Shown here: positions 1 through 10,153 of the stretch, piece after piece
Position numbering within the stretch: position 1 is the first letter of the stretch
Layout: each line of letters opens with the position of its first letter
Origin: Bacteroidota bacterium
GTDB taxonomy: Bacteria > Bacteroidota > Ignavibacteria > Palsa-1295
Direction of reading: 5' to 3'
NCBI GenBank assembly: GCA_021825235.1
Contig: JAKAIL010000008.1
Coordinates: forward strand, 1 to 34,861
Length of the DNA: 34,861 bases
Translations under genes and position numbers: made by a program
The notes under the pieces: generated by a model
The model's input: only the letters and a program-made list of their open reading frames with translations
The model's database searches: none
Told to the model about the DNA's origin: nothing

Positions 1-21
1 CATTGTCAGTAGTTCCGTCAT
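1..21 (-). CDS. 5' end of a transposase ORF (MTELLTM...), truncated by the contig end; probable ISNCY/IS1202-like integrase-core transposase
   Basis: ATG preceded by AGGAG on the minus strand. The N-terminus MTELLTM resembles ISNCY-type transposases (recalled, not searched). Confidence 0.5.
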
Positions 22-125
22 CGACCGCTCCTGCTGAAAGTTCGTCCAAACAGCAGTAGCGGTCTTCCCGAAACCCTGACATTTCTATTGTGCTAAGAAC
101 CTGACATTTCTAAGGTGCTACTACA
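1..125 (-). mobile_element. IS terminus (left contig end); element extends outwards beyond position 1
   Basis: Exact reverse complement of 34735..34859. Outer tip reads 5'-TGTAGTAGCACC. Contains two ~20-bp direct repeats (cctgacatttctaTTgtgct / cctgacatttctaAGgtgct) typical of transposase-binding sites. Confidence 0.85.
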
Positions 126-305
126 ATGGAGCAGAATTCATGGTCCGGCTCTTGACTTTGCCACGCCTATTTCGTACCTTGGGGTACTGATTCGGCGGTA
201 ATAGCGTTGGCATCGATACCCGCACCGCCGAAGGTTCTGTATCGCCTATCTGGGTTGCTTGCCCCAATGTGTGCGCTCTGAATATGTATCGTTACTGAAA
301 TTGGT

Positions 306-578
306 ATGCTTTCGCTGTTATTAGAAGATAGGATAAGTTCGCTCTGGGAGGCGGAACAGCATGTTTATGCTATTCCGGCCGCCGGAACCATGCCATCCCG
401 CCAATGGACCGCGCTTACGTTTGAGCGGCGCGTGAACCTTCGCAGCCGCGCACTCGAAATCTGGAGAGACTACCTGGAGCGGGACCGTGCGATGACCCCC
501 CATCCACCCATTGCCATTCCCGAATACCGGCAAATGCTCTCCCACCCGGACGGTGAATTGATTGTGGAAGAATTATGA
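306..578 (+). CDS. hypothetical protein (short ORF)
   Basis: 90-aa ORF with no recognised motif. Confidence 0.25.
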   Translation: MLSLLLEDRISSLWEAEQHVYAIPAAGTMPSRQWTALTFERRVNLRSRALEIWRDYLERDRAMTPHPPIAIPEYRQMLSHPDGELIVEEL

Positions 579-621
579 CCTACTGAACTTGCCCGGAACT
601 CGGGCTGTTCGGGGCGGTGCT

Positions 622-1342
622 ATGAAAATTTCTCGCGTTCGTTCCTTCGTGCTCGCCGCAAGCTTTCTTGGATGCATTCTCGCATCTGCAAAGGTATTCA
701 GCCAACCGCTCGATCCATACCGGCGCATTAACGATCCACTTGCTATTGCAAATCTCGGCGGCCCGGATAGCGGGCAAACGATCTACGATTACAAAGGAAG
801 TTCCGGGCCACGCGATACGGATGGCTATCAAATCCAGTCCTCGGCTACAGGTGCCGGCATTATCCGGCATTTGTGGGTTGTTTACAATGGTGGCGGTGAT
901 CCAGACAGCGACTATTTGAAATTATGGGTAGATGACTCCCTGCTCATTTCTGGAACGGCACCCGATTTTTTTTCGAAAGTTCACGGGCTCATTGGAGCGC
1001 CGTTTGATACCTCTTCCAGCGGAGCGGAAGTGTGCGAAACTCAGATCCCTTATCATCGGAATTTCCGATGGACTACTCGGGGCGAGTGGCACTTTTCCGG
1101 CTGCGCCTGGCAGCCAATTGACACGACAAAAACGACGTTGCCGTCTCTTTCGAGTCCGGCGTTTCGGAACGACCAGTTAGCGGCAGATTAATGCGCTCGG
1201 CGAAGAAGTACTGAGGTCTGTGGCCATTTCCGGTGGGCTGGCACGGACAATCTATATTCCGCCGCTTGCGAATGGTAGTTATTGGTTGAGCATTGAGTTG
1301 CCGAGTGGCCGGACGGTCGTCCCGGTTCAGTTAGGGCGGTGA
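622..1342 (+). pseudogene. internally deleted GH172/DUF2961-type T9SS protein (N-terminus and C-terminus only)
   Basis: Signal peptide + FDPYRW-like N-terminus (LDPYRRINDPLAIANLGG...GAGIIRHLW...CETQIPY) matches the N-terminus of the 1403..4072 protein. After a frame change and stop, INALGEEVLRSVAISGGLARTIYIPPLANGSYWLSIELPSGRTVVPVQLGR* matches the C-terminus of the same protein. Confidence 0.85.
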
Positions 1343-1380
1343 TCGGTGTACGAGAATTAATCCTGGAGCAGGAAATGTCG

Positions 1381-1388
1381 TATATTTG
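1381..1388 (+). promoter_or_regulatory. candidate Bacteroidota-type -7 element TATATTTG (TAnnTTTG)
   Basis: Exact match to TAnnTTTG 15 nt before ATG 1403. No clear -33 box identified. Confidence 0.35.
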
Positions 1389-1402
1389 TGCTTTCCTTTT
1401 CG

Positions 1403-4072
1403 ATGCACACGATGAAGCATACTCGTTCCAGTTTTTTTGTTCTGCTGATTTCGATTTTTTCGATTCGTATTGCTCAGGCTCAATACTTTGACCCCTACCG
1501 CTGGATCAACGACCCCTTAGCTATTGCCGATTTAGGGGGGGCGGATAGTGCTCCAATTATGCGAGCGTTCCGACTGGACAATGAATACGGTCCGCTCGAC
1601 ACCGATGGGTATGCCATAATGGCCTCTGATACCGGAGCGGGAATTATACGGCATCTCTGGGCAACGTTTTCTGATGGTGTAGCACCCGATTCCGCACGGC
1701 TTCGATTGTATGTAGATGATTCTCTTTTGATCGATGCAAAAGGCGAGGATTTTTTTCGATTAGCACATGGCCTCATACGCTCGCCATTCGATACGGCAAT
1801 TGCCGGCGGTTTCGATTGCGAGACTCAGATACCCTACAAACATTCGTTCCGGTGGGAGAATGAATATTGCTGGCTCATTCGTAACGCGGAATGGCAGCGA
1901 ATCGATACCACTAAAGCACCACTGGCTTCCCTGAATAGCGATACATTGGTCGCACAACAAACGCGCGCGGAAGCAAACTATTGGAAAACGGATCCATGGA
2001 AAACGGGAACAGATGTTCCATTTAGCGGAACCATAGGTGCTCGGGATACCATGGTATTAGCTGCTCTCTCAGGTCCAGCATACATTGAGGACTTGCATTT
2101 TGCCTTTACATCGCTCGATACCGCTATACTCCACAATTTGTGGCTGGAATGCTACTGGGACCGTTCGCCGAGCCCGAGCATCGATGTTCCCCTCTCCGAT
2201 TTTTTTGGTATTGCGATGGGCGTGCGGTCCATTCGATCATTCCGATTTCTCGTGGATTCCGCACACTCCACGCTCGATTGTTATTTTCCGATGCCGTTTC
2301 GCTCGAATGCGAAGCTGCTTATGATAAATCGGAATAGCAGTCCTGCCGCGTGGACAGGAGCGGTTCGCTATGAACCCACGCCCTGGAACCGGCATTTCGG
2401 ATACTTCGGGACGCAATTTCACGTGACGCCGGAGATTGCGGTGGGACGGTTGCATCCCCTGCTCCACGCGAAAGGGAGCGGACGTTACATCGGTGCTAAC
2501 TTTAATTACCCCGATTCGAAATTTTTTACCCCCGTCTTTATGGAAGGGGATGGATACATGATGGTTGATTCCATGCCCGTTTCGCCAAATGTAAACGCGT
2601 GGCCCTCCATCGAATATTCGGGGACGGAGGACTACTGCAATTCCGGCTGGTATTTTTCGAACGACAGCGCGTTCTCACTTCCGTTTGGGGGCTGCCCCAT
2701 TCGCTGGCCTACGATGTATCGGTTCCATATTGACGATCCGTATAATTATTCCAGCTCCATCGACATAGATTGGGGACATGGGTTTTTCAATGATTATACG
2801 ACGACGTACCGGACCACCGCATTCTACTATACGTCCTGGATCCCATTTTATCCGTCGTCCGATACTATCATCGCAGGAAATACCTGGACGATTACCGGTG
2901 CCGGCTACGCGCCGGACACCAGTATAACTGCTCTACTGGATGCAGACACGATCTATCGGGGACAGGCCGAGGCGGACGGTTCCATTGGCTTCAAACTTCT
3001 CGTTCCAACCTCCTGGCCGGTTGGCGATCATACCCTTTCAATCAATGGCCTCGAAAAACCGGAACGAATCACGGTGCTCGCTGCCCCGAAGCTACTCTAT
3101 GTGCAGGATACCGCAAACCGCCATTTTAGCGAGCGTGATTCCATCGAGCTCCGTGGATATGGATTCAACCCAGGCGAGCTGCTAACCGTAATGCTTGGCG
3201 ATACGATATTCCCGGCCCCTTCCACGATTGTAACAGACACCGACGGAGTCTTTCGAACCAAAATATTCCTTCCATGGGTACCAGAGGGATATTATCATGT
3301 GTATGCCAAGCGGCTTTCCGGCATGATTGTAACCTCGGATTCCAGTTTGTTCGTAACTCGCACGCTGAATTATGAATTTGAGGATCTGCCGATGACGGGC
3401 GGAGCATTTTATAGCTATGTTTCGCCGCAATGGAGTCAGGGTGCCATCGCCTTCTGTAATGGGAACTGGAAACGTGGCAGCGAATTCGATTTTACATTCC
3501 AGGTTCCCTTCGCCGATTCCTTTGCCGCGACCGTGTTCGGAGTCTCCAGCGATCGCTACGGAATCTATCGGACTTATATTGATGGAACCGATATGGGAGT
3601 GTATGATTGGTTCCGGAATCAGCCATGGGATGTGCTGACCCGAGACTCCAGTAATCTTTCACCAATTTGGCTCGATAAAGGCCAGCATCTCATCCGGTTC
3701 GTAAATGAAGGCTGGGATTCCGGTGCTGTCGAATATTCGGTGGCGCCGGATAATCTTCATCTCCGTCCGTTATCGAGTTCCTCGGGATCTGTTTTGGATG
3801 TAACGCCAACCATTCCAGCGAAGATGCCGCTGGTAGCGTTTCCCGATCCGTTGGACCAATTGGTCCTTTCTATTTCCGGAATACCGGATTCAGCGGCTAC
3901 CATTCCTGCAATTCTGTATAACGAACTCGGAAAACGAGTGCTTCAAACGTTCCTGCTGCCCGAAAGTGGAGTGCGAACACTGTACATTCCTTCACTTCCG
4001 AATGGTTCCTATTGGCTGAGTTTACAATTCTCCAGTGGTCGGCAGGTGATACCCTTCCAATTACATCGGTAA
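1403..4072 (+). CDS. secreted DUF2961 (glycoside hydrolase family 172-like) protein with C-terminal sorting-like domain
   Basis: Signal peptide; EGDGYMMVDSMPVSPNVNAWPSIEYSGTEDYCNSGWYF and QIPYKHSFRW motifs typical of DUF2961; C-terminal PSLPNGSYWLSLQFSSGRQVIPFQL. The ORF track starts at GTG 1388; ATG 1403 or 1412 is more likely. Confidence 0.85.
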   Translation: MHTMKHTRSSFFVLLISIFSIRIAQAQYFDPYRWINDPLAIADLGGADSAPIMRAFRLDNEYGPLDTDGYAIMASDTGAGIIRHLWATFSDGVAPDSARLRLYVDDSLLIDAKGEDFFRLAHGLIRSPFDTAIAGGFDCETQIPYKHSFRWENEYCWLIRNAEWQRIDTTKAPLASLNSDTLVAQQTRAEANYWKTDPWKTGTDVPFSGTIGARDTMVLAALSGPAYIEDLHFAFTSLDTAILHNLWLECYWDRSPSPSIDVPLSDFFGIAMGVRSIRSFRFLVDSAHSTLDCYFPMPFRSNAKLLMINRNSSPAAWTGAVRYEPTPWNRHFGYFGTQFHVTPEIAVGRLHPLLHAKGSGRYIGANFNYPDSKFFTPVFMEGDGYMMVDSMPVSPNVNAWPSIEYSGTEDYCNSGWYFSNDSAFSLPFGGCPIRWPTMYRFHIDDPYNYSSSIDIDWGHGFFNDYTTTYRTTAFYYTSWIPFYPSSDTIIAGNTWTITGAGYAPDTSITALLDADTIYRGQAEADGSIGFKLLVPTSWPVGDHTLSINGLEKPERITVLAAPKLLYVQDTANRHFSERDSIELRGYGFNPGELLTVMLGDTIFPAPSTIVTDTDGVFRTKIFLPWVPEGYYHVYAKRLSGMIVTSDSSLFVTRTLNYEFEDLPMTGGAFYSYVSPQWSQGAIAFCNGNWKRGSEFDFTFQVPFADSFAATVFGVSSDRYGIYRTYIDGTDMGVYDWFRNQPWDVLTRDSSNLSPIWLDKGQHLIRFVNEGWDSGAVEYSVAPDNLHLRPLSSSSGSVLDVTPTIPAKMPLVAFPDPLDQLVLSISGIPDSAATIPAILYNELGKRVLQTFLLPESGVRTLYIPSLPNGSYWLSLQFSSGRQVIPFQLHR

Positions 4073-4118
4073 TCATTACTCCCCCTCCAGAAGAAAAATG
4101 GGAATCATTTATGCGACT

Positions 4119-7100
4119 TTATTGCCGGACAATATCCAGGCTCTGCGACCAGTTCGATGCATTCACCCGCACGCGATACACTCCTGCGGGTACGGCAGTC
4201 AGATCGAGTGCTATCGAATGGTCCGGGCCCGGAAGCAGTGAAAGGGTTCGCTCCAGAACCGTTCTTCCCAGAGCATCGCTCACTTCGATGTTAGCGCCGA
4301 GGAGATTATCCGTTTGGTTCCTGTACATAACGGTGACCATTCCTGCCGTAGGATTGGGGATGACCCCATCGATCGCCAGGGTTCCCGAAAGCGCCTGTCG
4401 CAGCAATGGACCGTTACACGCCGTACGAAGCTGGAATGCACTTGCGGCAACCGTGGTGCTCGCAATGCAATCGGCTGGCCGATTCTGAGTCGAGGTGAAC
4501 TGCACGCTATCGAGCGAAAGCTGGGTCGAAAGCGCGCGTGCTTCGTATGCAATGAGGTGAAGTGTTGCAATCACGGAATCCGCGGGAACCGGCGAGACAT
4601 GCAACAGGTAGTGCGCCAGGCCATCGGCACTTCGGTAGTAGCCTGGCGGTCCGACCCAGGACTCATCGATCGAGGCGAGCTGCAGAAGATCGTCATCGAA
4701 AACCAAATCGAAAGCCATGCTGCTTACATCGCTTGGTAACGTTCCATGTTGAATAATGCGGTAGGTTACCGTGCCCCCAGGTCCGCAACTATCGATGGGT
4801 GAAAGCACGAGTTGCCACGGAACGGGATATTCAATCTCGCGCGAAAGCACGACCGGAGTGAATGCCGGTGTCGCATCGGAGGTAATCTGGAGAAGCCCTG
4901 TATTCGTTTGCTGGCCGCCCGATGTATCGACTTGCGTTCTAAGATAAATCGTGTCCCGCTGGTGTGGAGCAAGGCAGAAGGACGTTGCTTGCCCCGGTGT
5001 GAGAGTGAAGTGCAAATTGCTGGTTGCTATCGAGCTGACACAAACGGAATCGCAGCCGGTGTCTTCGATGAGGATGCTCGTGTCGCGTTCTTCGCAAATG
5101 GGAAGGGTTCCCATATCCACGGACTGTGTTGAAGCAGCGAGGGCTGCCATGCCATGCACAACATTTACGAAAAGCACCATTGTGGTATCTCCGGCATTGC
5201 TGCCATCGAGATTTTGATGATGGATAACAAGCGTATCGAACGATGCGCCGTGTTGCGAAGGGGAACAGAGCACAGGAACTACCACAGTGCCGCCATTGGA
5301 CAAAATCGTATCGCCCGCATTCACAAGCGAAAAATCGGTCGAGTTCGCCAGATGAATGCTTGTCAGCTTTGTGCTATCGCAGGCCAGGTTTTTCACCGTC
5401 ACGATAATTTGTGTGTCGCTCGTGCAAAACGGGCGATCTCCGAGCGAAATGGTATCGGGCGAAAGCGCGAGGGCGGGTCCGCCCTTGGGAACAATCGCCG
5501 TCAACTCGATGGTATCCGTTCCACTCGTAGGTCCGGTGTAGGAATATAAAAGATTGGCCGAGTAAGTTCCGGGCGTTGTGCTGGCAAAATGGATATAGAT
5601 CGTGTCCATCTGGCCGGGAAGCAGGGTGATAGCTCCAACACTGGGATTCGCTTGCCAATAATTGGAGAGTGATTGCGCCAAGGAAACAGAAAGGGTATCG
5701 CAGCCGGTGTTATGCAGCACGAGTATCGTATCCCATGTTGCGCAGGGCGCTGGCGCGGAAAACTGAAGCGCCCTTGGCGTAGCAGCGAGGGTTGATGTGA
5801 TGTGCGAATAATCAACGGAAAGCGAAATCGTCGTATCGAACGGAGTGTTCGATGGCTCGTAGGTTCCACGAATGCGGATCGAGTAATGTTGTGGACCGGA
5901 ATAGCTGCCGGGCAGGATCGCGACAGGTATCGTATCGCCCCCCGCGACGGTGGAATCGAAGGGGGCAATGAAGAGGCCCGGCGTGGCAATGGTTGCCGAC
6001 GTAACGACGAGCGTTTCGCAGCTTGTGTCCATTAGGTAAAGATCCGTCATTCCGCCGGCACATCCGACGGCAGAGCTCGGCGCGCTCGCGATGGCCGGTG
6101 CAAGCGTTCCCACGCCCGTCAGCACTCTTACAATTGCCGAAGCGCAAGGGAAGTCAATGGGTGTGATCGTGATCGAATCGGAATGCTGAAGGTGGTCCTT
6201 CGGGGTAAATCGGACAGTAAGATCGAGAGAGCCATTGGTCGTTTTGAGCGTATCCGGACCCAGGAGCTGAAACGCGCCCGAAGGATCGCCCGAGAGCCCG
6301 ACAGTAATCCTTCCCGTGACAAAGAACGAATCGACCTTGATTTGGAGCGTGGAACTATCGCACTCGGCGATCGTCGTTTGGAAGGTGGAATGGACAACGG
6401 GCGTAATATTATCCGCCTGAGACGTCCAGACCCCACCGCTGTCGTCGAAGGCGGTCACCGTAAGACCGCCGCAGCCATAGACGCAGAATTTGAGATCGTC
6501 CGTCGCTTCGATATGCTGCGGTCCTCCAATGCTATCCCAGTTCCCGCCGTTGTAACTGGTGTAGAGTCCATTGATGTTCTGGAAATACAGGCGGCTTCCG
6601 GACCCTTCAATATCATCGACCCAATGGACCGTTGGCATGGTGGGAGGATAGACTCTCCAGGTTTGGCCGTAATCTGTGGATTCCAAGATCTCGGAATTGC
6701 GAAGGTCTTCCGAACCGATAAAAAAAGTTTTGGTAACGGTGTCGGCGTAAGCGCACCATCCTCCATCCCAGAAAGGAGGCGGTACAGAAAATGGCGGGTT
6801 CCAGGAAGTTCCACCATCATTGGACCAATAGGCAAGCGTATGGCTTGAATCGTCGGCACTGCGAATCAAATGGAGTCCATCCATGCGCGCCACTGAGCCG
6901 GATGCTAATTGCGGGCTATTGCTATTATAGTCCCAGAACACATCGACTTCTTTGTTAATCTTGGGCGAAACGGAAAGCACAAGGTTCCATGTAACGCCCT
7001 TATCGGTGGAGGACCAACATTCATTGGCTGTTCGGTTCGAAACAGCCGCGTACAGCGTTTTGCCATCGAAGCAGCGGATAGTATAGATGCTGGAGTTCGT

Positions 7101-7322
7101 TGCAAGCGCGGCACTGCCTTGCTGCCAGGTGAGGCCATCGCGCGTGTAAAAGAATTGATCGACCGTTGCCGCGACGCCAGTCTGCTCGTTCCAAAAGTAG
7201 CCGCAAATACCCGTGGAGGGAAGCTGGCCGGAGGAATGCCAAACGCGTGCCTGTGCAAGAACGATGGTTGGAACGATTATTCCAAAAAACAGTAATGCGA
7301 ATGGAAGATGGCGAAGAGTCAT
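4119..7322 (-). CDS. T9SS cargo: BNR/Asp-box (sialidase/VPS10-like) propeller + ASH-like repeats + cohesin-like module + type A C-terminal sorting domain
   Basis: Signal peptide; repeated S-x-D-x-G-x-T-W Asp boxes; 'LDGVIPNPTAGMVTVMY...LTAVPAGVYRVRV' sorting domain. ATGA overlap with the upstream gene. Confidence 0.85.
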   Translation of the reverse strand: MTLRHLPFALLFFGIIVPTIVLAQARVWHSSGQLPSTGICGYFWNEQTGVAATVDQFFYTRDGLTWQQGSAALATNSSIYTIRCFDGKTLYAAVSNRTANECWSSTDKGVTWNLVLSVSPKINKEVDVFWDYNSNSPQLASGSVARMDGLHLIRSADDSSHTLAYWSNDGGTSWNPPFSVPPPFWDGGWCAYADTVTKTFFIGSEDLRNSEILESTDYGQTWRVYPPTMPTVHWVDDIEGSGSRLYFQNINGLYTSYNGGNWDSIGGPQHIEATDDLKFCVYGCGGLTVTAFDDSGGVWTSQADNITPVVHSTFQTTIAECDSSTLQIKVDSFFVTGRITVGLSGDPSGAFQLLGPDTLKTTNGSLDLTVRFTPKDHLQHSDSITITPIDFPCASAIVRVLTGVGTLAPAIASAPSSAVGCAGGMTDLYLMDTSCETLVVTSATIATPGLFIAPFDSTVAGGDTIPVAILPGSYSGPQHYSIRIRGTYEPSNTPFDTTISLSVDYSHITSTLAATPRALQFSAPAPCATWDTILVLHNTGCDTLSVSLAQSLSNYWQANPSVGAITLLPGQMDTIYIHFASTTPGTYSANLLYSYTGPTSGTDTIELTAIVPKGGPALALSPDTISLGDRPFCTSDTQIIVTVKNLACDSTKLTSIHLANSTDFSLVNAGDTILSNGGTVVVPVLCSPSQHGASFDTLVIHHQNLDGSNAGDTTMVLFVNVVHGMAALAASTQSVDMGTLPICEERDTSILIEDTGCDSVCVSSIATSNLHFTLTPGQATSFCLAPHQRDTIYLRTQVDTSGGQQTNTGLLQITSDATPAFTPVVLSREIEYPVPWQLVLSPIDSCGPGGTVTYRIIQHGTLPSDVSSMAFDLVFDDDLLQLASIDESWVGPPGYYRSADGLAHYLLHVSPVPADSVIATLHLIAYEARALSTQLSLDSVQFTSTQNRPADCIASTTVAASAFQLRTACNGPLLRQALSGTLAIDGVIPNPTAGMVTVMYRNQTDNLLGANIEVSDALGRTVLERTLSLLPGPDHSIALDLTAVPAGVYRVRVNASNWSQSLDIVRQ

Positions 7323-10051
7323 TGTTTTATAAATGTTTTTATCGAAGGGAGTCCCGCAACGCGTAAGCGAAGCGCATAGATACCGCCCGGCAGCAGGGAA
7401 AGGTCGAGCGGGATACGATTCAATCCTGGCGCGAGCATGAGAGAGTGCCTTCTCATTTCGCGGCCAATGTCATTCACGAGCGAAAGCTCGCCCGGTAAGG
7501 AGGCTCCTGCGTTGGAATAGATCGAAACGGTCGCATGGCCCACGGCGGGATCGGGATCGATTGCCTCGATTACCACCGTTCCCGTCTTGAGAAACCCTGC
7601 GAACTCCGGCGTTCCGCATTGAGTTAGCAGCGTGAATTGGGAACCCGCATGCGTTACGCTTGCGATGCAATCGCCTGTCCAGCCGGCGCTATCGGTTAAG
7701 AAAATGCTATCGAGCGTTAGCTCCGTTGAAAGTACTTTTGCCTGATAGGCCGTAAGGTGTAGCGTGGCAATAACCGAATCCGTTGGTACGGGCGCAACGT
7801 GCAATTCGTAATGTGCTTTGCCATCCGAGCTGCGGTAGTATTTTGGCGGAGAGACCCATGACTCGTCCACGCCCGTGAGTTGCAGAAGGTCGTCGTCAAA
7901 CACGATCTGGAAATCCACGCTACCGACATCCTGTGGCAGTGAGCCATGCTGAATGACATGATATACAACGCCTTGCCCAGCTTCGGAGCTATCGGGCGGA
8001 GAAAGTGCCAAGTTCCACGGTGCTGGATAGTTGATGCCGTGTGAAAGCACGACCGGCGCAAGCGGCGAGCCCGACGTGCTTACGATTAGAAGCGAATCCG
8101 TATTCGAGTTTGGATGGCCCGCCGTATCGACTTGCGTTGCAAGCCAGATGGTATCGCGAGCGCCCGAAGCGAGACAAACTGAATCGCCGCCCGCTACGAT
8201 CCGAAATCCGGTGCCCTGAAGGGCGATGCTGCTAATACAAATCGTGTCGCAGCCTACATTTCGCACGATGGCAAAGGTGTCGCGTTCGTTGCAGATATAG
8301 GACGGTGCCACACCGATGGCCGTGTCTCGCGCCGCAAGCGTATTGGAAGCCGCAAGAGCGCGGAGCGAAATTGGAAGCGTCGTATAAAAAAAAGAGAAAT
8401 CGGTATCGACACCCCATGCGTGTGGGAAGTAAAAGTAATCGTTAAGCAGGGAATCCATGCCCAGATAATGGCCATAGACGATGATGCTGTCGCTTATCGT
8501 TCCACTCATCCCGCTGGCACGGAAGGCGAAACGAAGCGAATCGTTAGAACCAATCCAAGTTGTGTCCGGCAGGAAGGTAGTGACGAGGAAATATTGCCGG
8601 AGATAGGGCGGAATATAGATGGAATCGATCGCGAGCCGATCGCAGGAGTCCGCGCGGATAAGCGCGGCTTCGGTATCGGCAATGCAGCTTGCTGCAAAGG
8701 CGGGCGGTGCGCCGATGCGGGCATCCGGGATCGCGACGACGTGTACCGTGCGCGTCTCGCTCCAGTCCGAGCAGTGCCAATGGTTCTCGAAGCTAAGTAC
8801 CACGTTCGACACCGGATGGTGCGGATCGTACTGCATCCACACCGTATCTTCGTGGTGAATCCGAAGGGGAATTACGCTATCGCTCATGGGGAACGCGAAA
8901 TCGCCGAGGCTATCGCGCATTGTAATACGGACGGTCATGCTATCGACATCGCTTTCCACCGTAACGGGAATTAAAAACGGGTTGCAGGTCGAAGCCAATT
9001 CGAGGGGCACGTTCATCGTGTCCTCTTGGGTCAGTGGCGCGCCATTGGAGTCCGTCATGCTTGGAGCGCCGTGTAGATCGTCCATGCCGCCGGTAGTGGT
9101 CATGAGGAGCACATCGTAGTCCCCGACACCGATGAGATGGACAACACAGGCGATGGCGACGTGCTCTCCCATCGGCCCCCATACAAACATCGGAAGCATA
9201 GCGCCGGAATCGATCGTAATGACGGAATTCCACGTCAGACCATCATCCGTGGAACGAAACATTCCCAGCGTGTCGGTGAGGTAAACGACGGTGGAAGCAC
9301 CACTCACAAACTCGCAATTTGTCCCGGATCCAGTGAGCACGGTCTGCCAGGTGGATCCAAAATCGGTCGAGCGGAAGGCAGTGCCCCAGGAGTTAGGACA
9401 CACATACACGTTCCGACAGGGGTCCGCGAATGCGCCGGTACTGAACGAATCGACCATTGGCACGCCGCTCGAAATCCAATTCAATCCTCCGTCCGTGGAA
9501 ACAAAAATATTCGCATCGCCCTGCGCGATACAGTGCAGGGTATCGAGCCGCGCAAAAACTTTCATGGGATCGTGCAGGGCGCGTATCATTCCGGAACCAT
9601 CGGCATACACATCGTTGGCATCCACAAGCCCGAGTCCGGAATATGTCCATGTCTTCCCGGAGTCGAGCGAGACCAGAACATCCGTTCCTCGAGAGGCTGC
9701 GTATAATTTGCCCTGAATGAATCGGAATCGCCGAATGTAGGAGAGCCCTGCCGGAACCGTCGCTACCTTCCAAAGCCCCATTGTTTGCACGTTTGGCGCG
9801 AGCCAGTAAATGGTAACTTTGCCATTAAAGGCGTTCGCCACAACGCTATTCCTGGGACCGAAGAAGTAGCTCGCCGTGTACGAGTACAATGGGACCGGAT
9901 GGTGCGCATCCCCGAGCGAGCCGACGTATTGCCATTCGGGCGGGAGCGATCCTCCTTGCTCCAGCACCCACTGTCCTCGCACGCTCGTAGTGCCGAGGCT
10001 CACAAGGCAGAGAATTGTCGCAATCGCACCAAAGACACGGGTACGGGTCAT
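7319..10051 (-). CDS. T9SS cargo paralogue: Asp-box propeller + cohesin-like module + C-terminal sorting domain
   Basis: STDGGLNW / STDFGSTWQ / STDDGLTWN Asp boxes; 'IEAIDPDPAVGHATVSIYSN...LSLLPGGIYALRLRVAG' C-terminus; paralogous to 4119..7322. Confidence 0.85.
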   Translation of the reverse strand: MTRTRVFGAIATILCLVSLGTTSVRGQWVLEQGGSLPPEWQYVGSLGDAHHPVPLYSYTASYFFGPRNSVVANAFNGKVTIYWLAPNVQTMGLWKVATVPAGLSYIRRFRFIQGKLYAASRGTDVLVSLDSGKTWTYSGLGLVDANDVYADGSGMIRALHDPMKVFARLDTLHCIAQGDANIFVSTDGGLNWISSGVPMVDSFSTGAFADPCRNVYVCPNSWGTAFRSTDFGSTWQTVLTGSGTNCEFVSGASTVVYLTDTLGMFRSTDDGLTWNSVITIDSGAMLPMFVWGPMGEHVAIACVVHLIGVGDYDVLLMTTTGGMDDLHGAPSMTDSNGAPLTQEDTMNVPLELASTCNPFLIPVTVESDVDSMTVRITMRDSLGDFAFPMSDSVIPLRIHHEDTVWMQYDPHHPVSNVVLSFENHWHCSDWSETRTVHVVAIPDARIGAPPAFAASCIADTEAALIRADSCDRLAIDSIYIPPYLRQYFLVTTFLPDTTWIGSNDSLRFAFRASGMSGTISDSIIVYGHYLGMDSLLNDYFYFPHAWGVDTDFSFFYTTLPISLRALAASNTLAARDTAIGVAPSYICNERDTFAIVRNVGCDTICISSIALQGTGFRIVAGGDSVCLASGARDTIWLATQVDTAGHPNSNTDSLLIVSTSGSPLAPVVLSHGINYPAPWNLALSPPDSSEAGQGVVYHVIQHGSLPQDVGSVDFQIVFDDDLLQLTGVDESWVSPPKYYRSSDGKAHYELHVAPVPTDSVIATLHLTAYQAKVLSTELTLDSIFLTDSAGWTGDCIASVTHAGSQFTLLTQCGTPEFAGFLKTGTVVIEAIDPDPAVGHATVSIYSNAGASLPGELSLVNDIGREMRRHSLMLAPGLNRIPLDLSLLPGGIYALRLRVAGLPSIKTFIKQ

Positions 10052-10153
10052 GGACCGTTTTCTTGTAGCTAAAGAGGTAAAAATTCGTCCCTATATAGAA
10101 GACCCGCGAGAAGCCAAAAGGTAACAGCCAATTCGCAGAAATTTTGAAAAAAG

